Below, in pieces: positions 43,669-51,858 of a stretch of 64,000 nucleotides of DNA. The translations under genes were made by a program, and so were the position numbers. This stretch comes from Neolewinella maritima. GTDB taxonomy: Bacteria > Bacteroidota > Bacteroidia > Chitinophagales > Saprospiraceae. The DNA is taken from positions 1,736,001 through 1,800,000 of the forward strand of contig NZ_CAKLPZ010000001.1 of NCBI RefSeq assembly GCF_923081025.1. Direction: 5' to 3'. The notes beneath the pieces are model-generated. The model ran no database searches. It was not told where the DNA came from and was given only the letters and a program-made list of their open reading frames with translations. Numbering within the stretch: the stretch's first letter is position 1; every line of letters begins with the position of its first letter.

Positions 43669-44493
43669 ATGCTTGATACGATTATTACCTATCTGGAGTC
43701 TATCGACCCCATCCTGGCTGCATTCTATGCGTCTTTGTTTACCTGGATCCTGACGGCACTGGGTGCTGCCCTGGTCTTTCCCTTCAAGAACATGAACCGG
43801 ACGCTGTTGGATGGCGCGCTAGGCTTCACCGGCGGCGTCATGGTAGCGGCGTCTTTTTGGAGTTTGCTTGCGCCGGGGATCGAGATGAGTCCGGGCGAAG
43901 GCTTCGTAAAGGTTATCCCGGCTGCCATCGGCTTTGGTAGTGGCGCGCTGTTCATCTTTGCGCTGGATAAGGTGCTCCCCCACCTGCACATCAACCACGA
44001 TATGAGCGAGCGCGAAGGGATCGACGCACCCTGGCGCAGGACTACCCTACTCGTGCTCGCCATCACCCTTCACAATATTCCGGAGGGACTGGCGGTGGGC
44101 GTGTTGTTCGGTGGAGTGGCCGCGGGAATGCCCGGCGCCTCGATCGGTGCGGCAGTGGCCCTAGCCATCGGTATCGGTATCCAAAACTTCCCCGAGGGGC
44201 TGGCCGTATCCATGCCGCTGCGCCGCCACGGCGTGAGTCCGTTTAAGAGTTGGTGGTACGGACAGCTCTCCGCAGCCGTGGAGCCAATTGCCGCCGTAGT
44301 CGGCGCGGTAGCCGTGACCTTCTTCACCCCCGTGCTTCCCTACGCGCTAGCCTTCGCAGCAGGAGCGATGATCTTTGTCGTTATCGAGGAGGTAGTGCCC
44401 GAAACGCAACTGGAAAGTAACACCGACATTGCCACCCTCGGCTTCGTCCTCGGCTTCATCGTCATGATGACGCTCGACGTTGGCCTGGGCTAG
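43669..44493 (+). CDS. ZIP-family metal transporter
   Basis: 274 residues with about eight predicted transmembrane helices. The paired metal-binding helices are clear: LHNIPEGLAVGV (helix IV) and NFPEGLAVSMPLRRHG (helix V). It probably imports zinc or iron across the inner membrane, like ZupT. Substrate choice cannot be read from the sequence. It is a single-gene unit with a strong hairpin after the stop. Confidence 0.93.
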   Translation: MLDTIITYLESIDPILAAFYASLFTWILTALGAALVFPFKNMNRTLLDGALGFTGGVMVAASFWSLLAPGIEMSPGEGFVKVIPAAIGFGSGALFIFALDKVLPHLHINHDMSEREGIDAPWRRTTLLVLAITLHNIPEGLAVGVLFGGVAAGMPGASIGAAVALAIGIGIQNFPEGLAVSMPLRRHGVSPFKSWWYGQLSAAVEPIAAVVGAVAVTFFTPVLPYALAFAAGAMIFVVIEEVVPETQLESNTDIATLGFVLGFIVMMTLDVGLG

Positions 44494-44806
44494 GTGGCCT
44501 ACACACAAAAAAGGCGCGCAGTACGGAGGTCCGTGCTGCGCGCAGAAGTGTGTGTAAATAGCGTCTCAATCTAACAAATACAATCCCGTTAAGGACCTTT
44601 TCGTATATTCGTGTAGTAAGCTCAATTGCCCCAACAACTATCGATTACAAAGATGCGGCTTCTGCGCTGCCATCCGTAGTATAATCCGCTCAGTTTATGT
44701 GAATTATCGATCAATTGCGCGTAAACACTGGGGTTTGCGGCATAGCGCGTGCCGATCCGGTACCCGAACGGCGCAGCGGTCCGAACTAAAAGCACTAGGT
44801 TGCAGC
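44494..44806. other. 313-base intergenic stretch
   Basis: Contains the hairpin at 44514-44543, then an AT-rich region ahead of the dehydrogenase start. ATCGAT occurs twice (within ACTATCGATTAC and TTATCGATCAAT). An in-frame ATG at 44699 would extend the dehydrogenase by 36 implausible residues. No clear promoter. Confidence 0.5.
44514..44543. terminator. Strong GC-rich hairpin flanked by A tract
   Basis: GCGCGCAG-T-ACGGA pairs with TCCGT-G-CTGCGCGC (14 positions, one wobble, two-base loop). AAAAAA (44507-44512) precedes it and an ACACAC/GTGTGT outer pair flanks it. The T tract lies on the minus strand, but the neighbouring genes read plus, so it ends the ZIP message without a T tract. Confidence 0.6.
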
Positions 44807-45580
44807 ATGAAAATTTCAGGTAAAACCGCGCTCATTACCGGCGGTGCGTCCGGTCTCGGCGAGGCCACGGTACGACACTTCCACCAGCTGGGCGCTCGGG
44901 TGGCCATTTTCGATCTGAATGCGGACCGTGGCCAGCAAATAGTTTCCGAACTGGGTGATGACCGCGCGGCCTTTTACGCAGTTGATATCACCAGCGGCCC
45001 CGCAGTCGAAGCCGCAGTAGCCAAGGTGATCGAGCGTTTTGGCAGCCTCCACATTTGCTGTAATTACGCCGGAATCGCGCCCGTGGTAAAAACCATCGGC
45101 CGCGATGGACCGGGAGACCTCGAGTTGTTCTCTAAGGTCATCCAGGTAAACCTGATCGGCTCGTTCAACGTAGCCCGTACCGCCGCCTTCGCTATGGCTA
45201 AAAATGAAACGTTAACGGAAGATGGTGAACGCGGTGTCATCATTCACACCGCTTCGGTCGCTGCCTACGAAGGCCAGATCGGTCAGGCCGCCTACAGCGC
45301 CTCCAAGGGAGGAATTGTGAGCCTAACGTTGACTATGGCCCGTGATTTGGCACGCAATGGTATTCGGGTAAACGCCATCGCACCGGGACTGATCCACACG
45401 CCAATGTTCGATGCCTTCCCACAGGAGGTGTACGACTCCCTAGCAAAGCAACCACTGTTCCCCGTTCGGTTGGGTCAGCCCGCTGAGGTCGCCCACCTGG
45501 CGCAGCACCTCGTCGAGAATACTTACATGAATGGTGAATGCGTACGCATGGACGCTGGTATTCGAATGCAGGCCCGCTAG
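44807..45580 (+). CDS. Short-chain dehydrogenase, HSD10-like 3-hydroxyacyl-CoA dehydrogenase
   Basis: 258 residues from the ATG at 44807. Rossmann motif TGGASGLG (11-18), NYAG variant of NNAG, and YSASK catalytic pair. Overall pattern resembles type-II 3-hydroxyacyl-CoA dehydrogenase (HSD17B10), which oxidises 2-methyl-3-hydroxybutyryl-CoA in isoleucine breakdown. The next three genes encode an acyl-CoA carboxylase, which would take up the propionyl-CoA produced, so the assignment is supported by context. Generic SDR activity cannot be excluded. Confidence 0.85.
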   Translation: MKISGKTALITGGASGLGEATVRHFHQLGARVAIFDLNADRGQQIVSELGDDRAAFYAVDITSGPAVEAAVAKVIERFGSLHICCNYAGIAPVVKTIGRDGPGDLELFSKVIQVNLIGSFNVARTAAFAMAKNETLTEDGERGVIIHTASVAAYEGQIGQAAYSASKGGIVSLTLTMARDLARNGIRVNAIAPGLIHTPMFDAFPQEVYDSLAKQPLFPVRLGQPAEVAHLAQHLVENTYMNGECVRMDAGIRMQAR

Positions 45581-45622
45581 AGCGACCCCACCATATAGCT
45601 TTATCTAATTAGCTTACCCCCC

Positions 45623-46096
45623 ATGCACTATACGGCCAAGGTCGGCCAGACCGCCTACGAGATAACCCCTACCCTGCTGGACCAGCTGGACGTCAGTCAG
45701 GCCAGTAACATCTACCACCTCCTCCAGCACGGGCGCGGCTACCGCTGCGAATTACTGCACCTGGACCGCAGCAACCGACGGGTCGATGTCCGGATCAATG
45801 GGCGCCAGTTCAGTGTGCAGCTTGATGGCCCCCTGCAGCAACTGGTCGAGCAACTCGGGTTCGCCACGGCCCCCGTACTTGCGGCGGGTAACGTGACCGC
45901 GCCCATGCCGGGGCTGATCCTGAGCCTGAACGTAGCGACCGGAGATACCGTGGAGGCTGGCAGCCCGCTACTCGTACTGGAAGCCATGAAGATGGAAAAT
46001 GTAATCAAAGCCACTGCGCCCGGTACGGTAAAGACCATCCATGTAGCACAGGGACAGGCCGTAGACAAGCAACAGCTCCTAATTGAAGTAGAATGA
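45623..46096 (+). CDS. Biotin carboxyl carrier subunit of acyl-CoA carboxylase
   Basis: 157 residues. The C-terminal biotinyl domain carries the biotin-accepting K123 in the LEAMKMEN motif. The N-terminal 85 residues resemble the linker/BT-type domain of carboxylase alpha chains. A TAGCTTTA, near -7 box, sits 19 bases upstream. It is the first of three carboxylase genes; the ATG of the next overlaps the stop by 4 bases. Confidence 0.92.
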   Translation: MHYTAKVGQTAYEITPTLLDQLDVSQASNIYHLLQHGRGYRCELLHLDRSNRRVDVRINGRQFSVQLDGPLQQLVEQLGFATAPVLAAGNVTAPMPGLILSLNVATGDTVEAGSPLLVLEAMKMENVIKATAPGTVKTIHVAQGQAVDKQQLLIEVE

Positions 46097-47562
46097 AGAA
46101 GTTACTCGTAGCCAACCGGGGCGAGATCGCACTGCGTATTATGCGCACGGCCCGCCGCATGGGCATCGCCACCGTAGCGGTGTATTCCGAGGCAGACCGC
46201 GGCGCACCGCACGTGCGCTTCGCCGATGAGTCCGTACTGCTAGGGCCGGCCCCTTCGGCCCAGTCGTACCTGCGGATCGATAAGGTGATCGAGGCTGCCC
46301 GGTCTACCGGAGCGGATGCGCTTCACCCGGGCTACGGATTCTTGAGTGAGAACGCCGAGTTTGCCCGCCAGGTCGCCGCGGCAGACATCACCTTCGTGGG
46401 GCCCCGCCCGCACGCTATCGAAGTCATGGGCAACAAACTGGCCGCCAAGGCCGCCGTAGCCGACTACGATATTCCTATGGTGCCCGGATTCGACGAAGCG
46501 GTGCGGGACGTAGCACGAGCCACCGAGATTGCCGACCAGATCGGCTACCCTATTCTCATCAAAGCCGCGGCCGGAGGTGGCGGTAAGGGGATGCGCATCG
46601 TCAACGCCGCCGGTGAGCTGTCCGAACAGATGCAACGGGCCATCAGCGAAGCGGAGTCCGCCTTCGGGGACGGTGCCGTGTTTATCGAAAAGTACGTAGC
46701 CGCCCCCCACCACATTGAAATTCAGGTGCTGGCCGACACCCACGGCAACTGCCTGCACCTCTTCGAGCGCGACTGCAGTATCCAACGCAGACACCAAAAG
46801 GTGATCGAGGAGGCCCCCTCTGCGATTCTTTCACCCGCGCTCCGCCGGCGAATGGGGGAAGCGGCCGTTCAGGTGGCCCGGGCGTGTGACTACGTGGGAG
46901 CAGGCACGGTAGAATTTCTTGTGGATGAGGAGCGCAACTTCTACTTCCTGGAGATGAATACCCGTCTGCAGGTAGAGCACCCCGTGACGGAGCTGATCAC
47001 GGGCATCGACCTGGTGGAGCAGCAACTGCGTGTGGCCCGCGGTGAGCAACTTGCATTCACTCAGGATGAGCTCACCATCGACGGACACGCCCTGGAACTC
47101 CGAGTGTACGCCGAGGATCCCAGCAATGACTTCCTGCCCAGTATCGGCACGCTCACCACCTACCAACCGCCGGAAGCGGCGGATGCGCGGGTCGATGATG
47201 GCTTCACCGAGGGGATGGAAATTCCCATCTACTACGATCCCATGATCGCGAAGTTGATCACCCACGGAGCCACCCGGGCAGAGGCCATCGAGCGAATGCT
47301 GCACGCGATCAATACTTACCGGATCGAGGGTATCGAGACTACCCTACCCTTTGGTCGCTTTGTGTGTCAGCATCCCGCATTTCGCAGCGGAGACTTCAGT
47401 ACCAACTTTGTAGCCCGCCACTTTACACCCGATGCGGTAGCCGAGCAGGACCAACAGGTCAGTGAGGTGGCGGCCCTGTTTGCCGCCCTGGTGTTCGAGC
47501 GCGACCAGCAGTCCCTTTCCTATCCTACTCCCTCCGCCGCCTGGCGCAATCGCCGCAGCTAG
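46093..47562 (+). CDS. Biotin carboxylase subunit of acyl-CoA carboxylase
   Basis: 489 residues. ATP-grasp enzyme that carboxylates biotin using bicarbonate. N-terminal [17 protein letters not shown]-loop [13 protein letters not shown] and [16 protein letters not shown] are canonical. With a separate biotin carrier and a PccB-like carboxyltransferase this gives a three-subunit acyl-CoA carboxylase. Its start overlaps the carrier gene and the next gene begins 10 bases after its stop. Confidence 0.94.
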   Translation: MKKLLVANRGEIALRIMRTARRMGIATVAVYSEADRGAPHVRFADESVLLGPAPSAQSYLRIDKVIEAARSTGADALHPGYGFLSENAEFARQVAAADITFVGPRPHAIEVMGNKLAAKAAVADYDIPMVPGFDEAVRDVARATEIADQIGYPILIKAAAGGGGKGMRIVNAAGELSEQMQRAISEAESAFGDGAVFIEKYVAAPHHIEIQVLADTHGNCLHLFERDCSIQRRHQKVIEEAPSAILSPALRRRMGEAAVQVARACDYVGAGTVEFLVDEERNFYFLEMNTRLQVEHPVTELITGIDLVEQQLRVARGEQLAFTQDELTIDGHALELRVYAEDPSNDFLPSIGTLTTYQPPEAADARVDDGFTEGMEIPIYYDPMIAKLITHGATRAEAIERMLHAINTYRIEGIETTLPFGRFVCQHPAFRSGDFSTNFVARHFTPDAVAEQDQQVSEVAALFAALVFERDQQSLSYPTPSAAWRNRRS

Positions 47563-47572
47563 CCCCACCCCC

Positions 47573-49111
47573 ATGAAGAAGAACGAATTACTCCGCGACA
47601 AGCTCGCCGAAGCCCAGCTGGGAGGAGGCCAAAAGCGCATCGACAAACAGCATCAGAAGGGCAAACTCACCGCCCGCGAACGCATCACCTACCTGCTGGA
47701 TGCAGGTAGCTTCGAAGAGATCGGCGCACTGGTCACCCACCGCACTACGGACTTCGATATGCAAGACCAGGTTTTTTTGGGAGATGGCGTGGTCACCGGA
47801 TACGGGGCCATCGACGGTCGGCTGGTCTACGTATTCGCCCAGGACTTCACGGTCTTCGGTGGCTCGCTTTCCGAGACCCATGCGGAGAAGATCTGCAAGG
47901 TGATGGATATGGCGGTCAAGGTCGGTGCTCCGCTGATCGGACTCAACGACAGCGGCGGCGCCCGGATTCAGGAAGGGGTACGGTCTCTGGGAGGCTACGC
48001 CGATATCTTTTACCGCAACGTGCAGGCCTCGGGCCTGATCCCGCAGCTCTCGGCCATCATGGGCCCCTGCGCGGGCGGCGCGGTATACTCCCCGGCCATG
48101 ACCGACTTCACGCTTATGGTAGAGCACACGAGCTATATGTTCGTGACCGGTCCGAACGTAGTAAAGACAGTGACCAATGAGGTAGTCACCAGTGAGGAGC
48201 TTGGTGGGGCGGCCACCCACTCTACCAAGTCCGGTGTAGCCCACCTGACGGCTGCCAATGACGTGCTGTGTCTACAGCAGCTACGGGACGTGCTCAGCTA
48301 CCTGCCGCAAAACTGTGAGGAGCTTCCCGCTCCCCTACCCTATACCCTGGGCGATGAACTACGCGATGAGCTAGAAACGATCGTACCGTCCAATGCCAGC
48401 CAGCCCTACGATATGCGTGAGGTGATCGGCGGGATCGTAGATGCGGAGTCGTTTCTGGAGATACACCCCAACTACGCCGAGAACATCGTAGTGGGATTTG
48501 CAAGACTAGCGGGTCGCAGCATCGGTATCGTAGCCAACCAGCCCTACAGTCTGGCCGGCGTGCTGGACGTAGAGAGCTCCCGCAAGGCCGCCCGCTTCAC
48601 CCGTACCTGCGACTGCTTCAACGTACCGCTACTGGTACTGGTGGACGTACCTGGCTTCCTGCCCGGCACCGATCAGGAGTGGAACGGTATCATCACCAAC
48701 GGAGCCAAACTACTCTATGCCCTGAGCGAGGCGACCGTACCACGGGTCACCGTCATTACCCGCAAGGCCTACGGCGGCGCCTACGATGTGATGAACTCCA
48801 AGCACATCGGGGCTGACTTCAACTTCGCCTGGCCGAGTGCCGAGATTGCCGTCATGGGTGCAAAAGGCGCCAGTGAGATCATCTTCAAGCGCGAGATCGC
48901 GGCCGCATCTGATCCCGCCGCAAAGCTGACGGAAAAGGAGCAGGACTACGCCGACACCTTTGCCAATCCCTACCGGGCGGCGGAGCGGGGCTTTATCGAC
49001 GAAGTGATCTACCCCCGGGAGACCCGGCGCAAACTGATCCGTGCCTTCGCCAGTCTGGAACACAAAGTGGCCGTACTGCCGAAAAAGAAGCACGGTAATA
49101 TCCCGCTGTAG
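47573..49111 (+). CDS. Acyl-CoA carboxylase carboxyltransferase subunit, PccB-like
   Basis: 512 residues from the ATG at 47573; an in-frame start at 47462 lies inside the previous gene and is rejected. Crotonase-type carboxyltransferase: [20 protein letters not shown], the [14 protein letters not shown] oxyanion region and [16 protein letters not shown]. These features fit propionyl-CoA carboxylase beta. Together with the HSD10-like dehydrogenase it suggests catabolism of branched-chain or odd-chain compounds to methylmalonyl-CoA. Mutase genes are not in the window. Confidence 0.93.
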   Translation: MKKNELLRDKLAEAQLGGGQKRIDKQHQKGKLTARERITYLLDAGSFEEIGALVTHRTTDFDMQDQVFLGDGVVTGYGAIDGRLVYVFAQDFTVFGGSLSETHAEKICKVMDMAVKVGAPLIGLNDSGGARIQEGVRSLGGYADIFYRNVQASGLIPQLSAIMGPCAGGAVYSPAMTDFTLMVEHTSYMFVTGPNVVKTVTNEVVTSEELGGAATHSTKSGVAHLTAANDVLCLQQLRDVLSYLPQNCEELPAPLPYTLGDELRDELETIVPSNASQPYDMREVIGGIVDAESFLEIHPNYAENIVVGFARLAGRSIGIVANQPYSLAGVLDVESSRKAARFTRTCDCFNVPLLVLVDVPGFLPGTDQEWNGIITNGAKLLYALSEATVPRVTVITRKAYGGAYDVMNSKHIGADFNFAWPSAEIAVMGAKGASEIIFKREIAAASDPAAKLTEKEQDYADTFANPYRAAERGFIDEVIYPRETRRKLIRAFASLEHKVAVLPKKKHGNIPL

Positions 49112-49114
49112 CGA

Positions 49115-50398
49115 CTACTTGGCGGTCGACACGCGCCAGATGATTCCAGCATCGTCGTCACACACCAGCAGGTCTCCCGCCGGGGTCTGACTTACGCCTA
49201 CGGGACGCCCCCAAACCTTCCCGGCGTCCGCATCGGCGATGAAGCCGGTCAGGAAGTCCTCCGCGGGCTGTGGCTGTCCGTTAGCATCAAAGGGTATGAA
49301 CACCACCTTGTAGCCAGCAAACTTCGAGCGGTTCCAGCTGCCGTGCTGACCGATGAAGGCCCCGTTGCGGTACTTTGCCGGGAAGGCATCCTCGGTATAG
49401 AACACCAGGCCCAGGGAGGCGGTGTGAGCACCCAGTGGTACGTCGGGTACGATCGCCTGCGCAGTCAAAACAGTATGGGGGTCATCGGCCCAGCGGGGAT
49501 CAGGCAGCCCACCGTAATAACTGTATGGCCAGCCATAGAAGCCGCCCTCCTGTACGCTGGTGGCATAGTCGGGTACTAGTCCGTCGCCGAGTTTATCGCG
49601 CTCGTTGACGGCCGTCCAGAGGTCTCCGGTGACGGGGTTCCAGTCCATGCCCACGGGGTTACGCAATCCCGTGGCGTACTCCCGCATGCCGCTGCCGTCG
49701 GGTGCGATCTCCAGGATGGTGGCGCGGTTCGTCTCGGCTTCCATACCGTTTTCACCTACGTTGCTGCCACTACCCACGGACACATAGATTTTAGACCCAT
49801 CCGCCGCGGCTAGCAGGTTGCGCGTCCAGTGGTTATTGTAGCCCTGTGGGGGGGTAGCCAGGATGCGTTCACCGGTAGCCTGGTCGAGCCGCTGCTGCCC
49901 CTCCGTGTAGGGGTACCGCCACACCGCATCGGTGTTAGCGATGTAGAAGTAGCCGTCCAGTTGCAACATACCGAAGGGCTGATTAAGCTGATCAGCGAAC
50001 ACCTGCCGGTCATCCACGCGGCCATCTCCATCGGTGTCGATCAGGCGCAGGATGCGGTTAGCGCTATTGCGGGTATTGCTCTCGACTACGAAGGTCTCGC
50101 CGTCGGGAGAGATATAGGTACTGCGTGGGTGCTGCAGTCCGTCCGCGTAGCGGCTCACGGTGAAGCCTTCCGGTGCCTGCGGCGTGCGCCCTGCGGGCCA
50201 GTCCACGATCTGACTCTGCTTTACGGCCGAGGGAGTACTATACGGACTAGGCAGTTCCAGTGGACCTACCGAAGTTTGGACGGTCACACTCTCCTGCTGC
50301 GCCAGGGCGTCCTTCTGGTCGGCACTAACCCGGGAGGCACAAGAGGTGAGGAGGCAGAGTAGCACCCAAAGGGTAGCCAGTGGAAAGAGTTGTTTCAT
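49115..50398 (-). CDS. PQQ-type sorbosone/glucose dehydrogenase-like lipoprotein
   Basis: 427 residues. Lipoprotein signal with LLTSC (C20). The propeller opening GFTVSRYADGLQHPRSTYIS and the NPVGMDWNPVTGDLW, GSWNRSKFAGYKVVFI and VGVSQTPAGDLLVCDD blades match the sorbosone dehydrogenase/soluble glucose dehydrogenase family. It would oxidise a sugar in the periplasm if it binds PQQ; PQQ synthesis genes are not visible. It converges with the pccB-like gene, three bases apart. Confidence 0.88.
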   Translation of the reverse strand: MKQLFPLATLWVLLCLLTSCASRVSADQKDALAQQESVTVQTSVGPLELPSPYSTPSAVKQSQIVDWPAGRTPQAPEGFTVSRYADGLQHPRSTYISPDGETFVVESNTRNSANRILRLIDTDGDGRVDDRQVFADQLNQPFGMLQLDGYFYIANTDAVWRYPYTEGQQRLDQATGERILATPPQGYNNHWTRNLLAAADGSKIYVSVGSGSNVGENGMEAETNRATILEIAPDGSGMREYATGLRNPVGMDWNPVTGDLWTAVNERDKLGDGLVPDYATSVQEGGFYGWPYSYYGGLPDPRWADDPHTVLTAQAIVPDVPLGAHTASLGLVFYTEDAFPAKYRNGAFIGQHGSWNRSKFAGYKVVFIPFDANGQPQPAEDFLTGFIADADAGKVWGRPVGVSQTPAGDLLVCDDDAGIIWRVSTAK

Positions 50399-50813
50399 AC
50401 CTCCACAACAGAGCGGGCGGGGACGCAGGTTCGACGACTGGCCTGGTAGTCTTCTTCACACAGAACCATCTGATATTCTGTCTGCATGGTTCTTGGATTG
50501 CTGTCAACGCCATAGAACCGTAAGCAGGACAAATTTTATACATGCAAGAAAATACCATGCAAAATATTTGTGAATCCCGTCGTGGGTATTACCTTGCGAT
50601 CACCCCATGAAAATTTAACACCTTAACCGCTCCGTTTACACCCGGACTAACCCATACCGTAGCCAAAAACTGGACTACCCCCCTCCCACGGACTTCACCC
50701 CGACGGATCAACTCGCTTTTTCAATCTGACTGGCATATTGCCCGGGTCCGACCCGACTGCCTGTGCCCGTTCAGTTCATCCATATTTTGTCTCATTCTAT
50801 CAACCCATATCGT
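50399..50813. other. 415-base divergent intergenic region
   Basis: Holds the promoters for the two divergent genes, but I found no exact TAnnTTTG; AATATTTG (near 50570) and ATATTTTG (near 50785) are partial. ATGCAAGAAAAT and ATGCAAAAT occur 19 bases apart as an imperfect repeat. An in-frame GTG/ATG at 50763 is upstream of the chosen HEIGH start and is not favoured. Confidence 0.5.
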
Positions 50814-51695
50814 ATGACATCACGTATCCTACTTTTCTCCGTGCTTGCTGCCGGTGTATTCACTTCCTGTACCGACGAGGCCCTCGCTCCCGAGGCCGTC
50901 CCGACCCTCACCACCACGACCGGCTTCCTGGTTGACGAGAACGAAGACGGCCAGGTGCAGGTCGCCGACCTGGGCTTCGAAGCGCCCATTCGTGCACACG
51001 TCGATGGCCACTCGGCCCGCTTCGCTGACGCCCGAATGATCATCATGGACCGTCCCGACGGAACTACCGAAACCATGTACCTGGTGGACGACGATATCGC
51101 ACTGACCAAGACGCAACTCCGCGAGCTGAGTGCCATGGATGCCGCCCTGGAAAAGCAGTACCGCACGAACAACCTCGTGTCTGACAACAACATCAGCGTC
51201 ATCGGCTACACCGGTGGCCGCAACGCCCTGACCAGCAAGATGCGCACCGCACTCCAGTGGGCCGTCAACAACTACAATGCCCTCAATACCAACAAGACGT
51301 TCACCCTACGCTTCGCTACGGCTACTAATTCCGATATCGTCGTGTACCGCAATCCCGACAACAGCGGGGCCGGTGGTGTAGCCGGTTTCCCTAGTGGTGG
51401 CCGTCCCTACAAGTGGGTCCAGATCTACGATGGTATGAGTAACTACGATACCAATACCAACGAGCACGTGATCACCCACGAGATCGGTCACTGCATGGGC
51501 CTGCGTCATACGGATTGGTTCAGCCGCGAAAGCTGCAACGGAACGGGCGAAAGTGCCGGCTCCACCGGTGCAGTACAGATTCCCGGTACGCCCTCCGGCT
51601 ACGATGCTAATTCCGTCATGCTCTCCTGCTTCAGCTCCGGCGAAGATGGCGAGTTCGGTTTCTACGATCGAGTAGCCCTTGAGTACCTTTACTAG
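50814..51695 (+). CDS. M57-type HEIGH metallopeptidase lipoprotein
   Basis: 293 residues from the ATG at 50814, chosen for its lipoprotein signal (VFTSC, C19). The zinc motif is HEIGHCMGLRH, with H222, E223, H226 and H232, an HExxHxxGxxH metzincin pattern. The region around it (NEHVITHEIGHCMGLRHTDW) is typical of the dual-action HEIGH family of Bacteroidota. It probably digests proteins outside the cell. A perfect 6-bp hairpin (AGTCGT-AAAA-ACGACT, 51694-51709) covers the stop codon, and a terminator follows. Confidence 0.93.
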   Translation: MTSRILLFSVLAAGVFTSCTDEALAPEAVPTLTTTTGFLVDENEDGQVQVADLGFEAPIRAHVDGHSARFADARMIIMDRPDGTTETMYLVDDDIALTKTQLRELSAMDAALEKQYRTNNLVSDNNISVIGYTGGRNALTSKMRTALQWAVNNYNALNTNKTFTLRFATATNSDIVVYRNPDNSGAGGVAGFPSGGRPYKWVQIYDGMSNYDTNTNEHVITHEIGHCMGLRHTDWFSRESCNGTGESAGSTGAVQIPGTPSGYDANSVMLSCFSSGEDGEFGFYDRVALEYLY

Positions 51696-51718
51696 TCGTA
51701 AAAACGACTCAATACAGC

Positions 51719-51748
51719 AGGCCCGCTTTCCGTTAGGAAGGCGGGCCT
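51719..51748 (+). terminator. Terminator after the HEIGH peptidase
   Basis: AGGCCCGC/GCGGGCCT with inner T-TTCC/GGAA-G pairs, 13 pairs including one wobble, GTTA loop, then TGCTTGTTATT. Sits 23 bases after the stop. Confidence 0.8.
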
Positions 51749-51751
51749 TGC

Positions 51752-51782
51752 TTGTTATTCCGTAATAAAAGCCGCATTTTTG
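51752..51782 (+). promoter_or_regulatory. Promoter for the glucan phosphorylase
   Basis: TTG (51752-51754), 20 bases, CATTTTTG (51775-51782), one base off TAnnTTTG. The ATG is 76 bases downstream. Confidence 0.5.
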
Positions 51783-51858
51783 CCGCCCTTCTCCGTACAC
51801 CCGCACCTGCCCCCCGGCCATTCCTGGACTTCCGGTGCTCCTAATACCTCAGTTACCT

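Noticed and set aside
47588-48244. 218-codon minus-strand frame inside the carboxylase beta gene
   Set aside because: Antisense shadow created by high GC in the wobble positions of a well supported gene.
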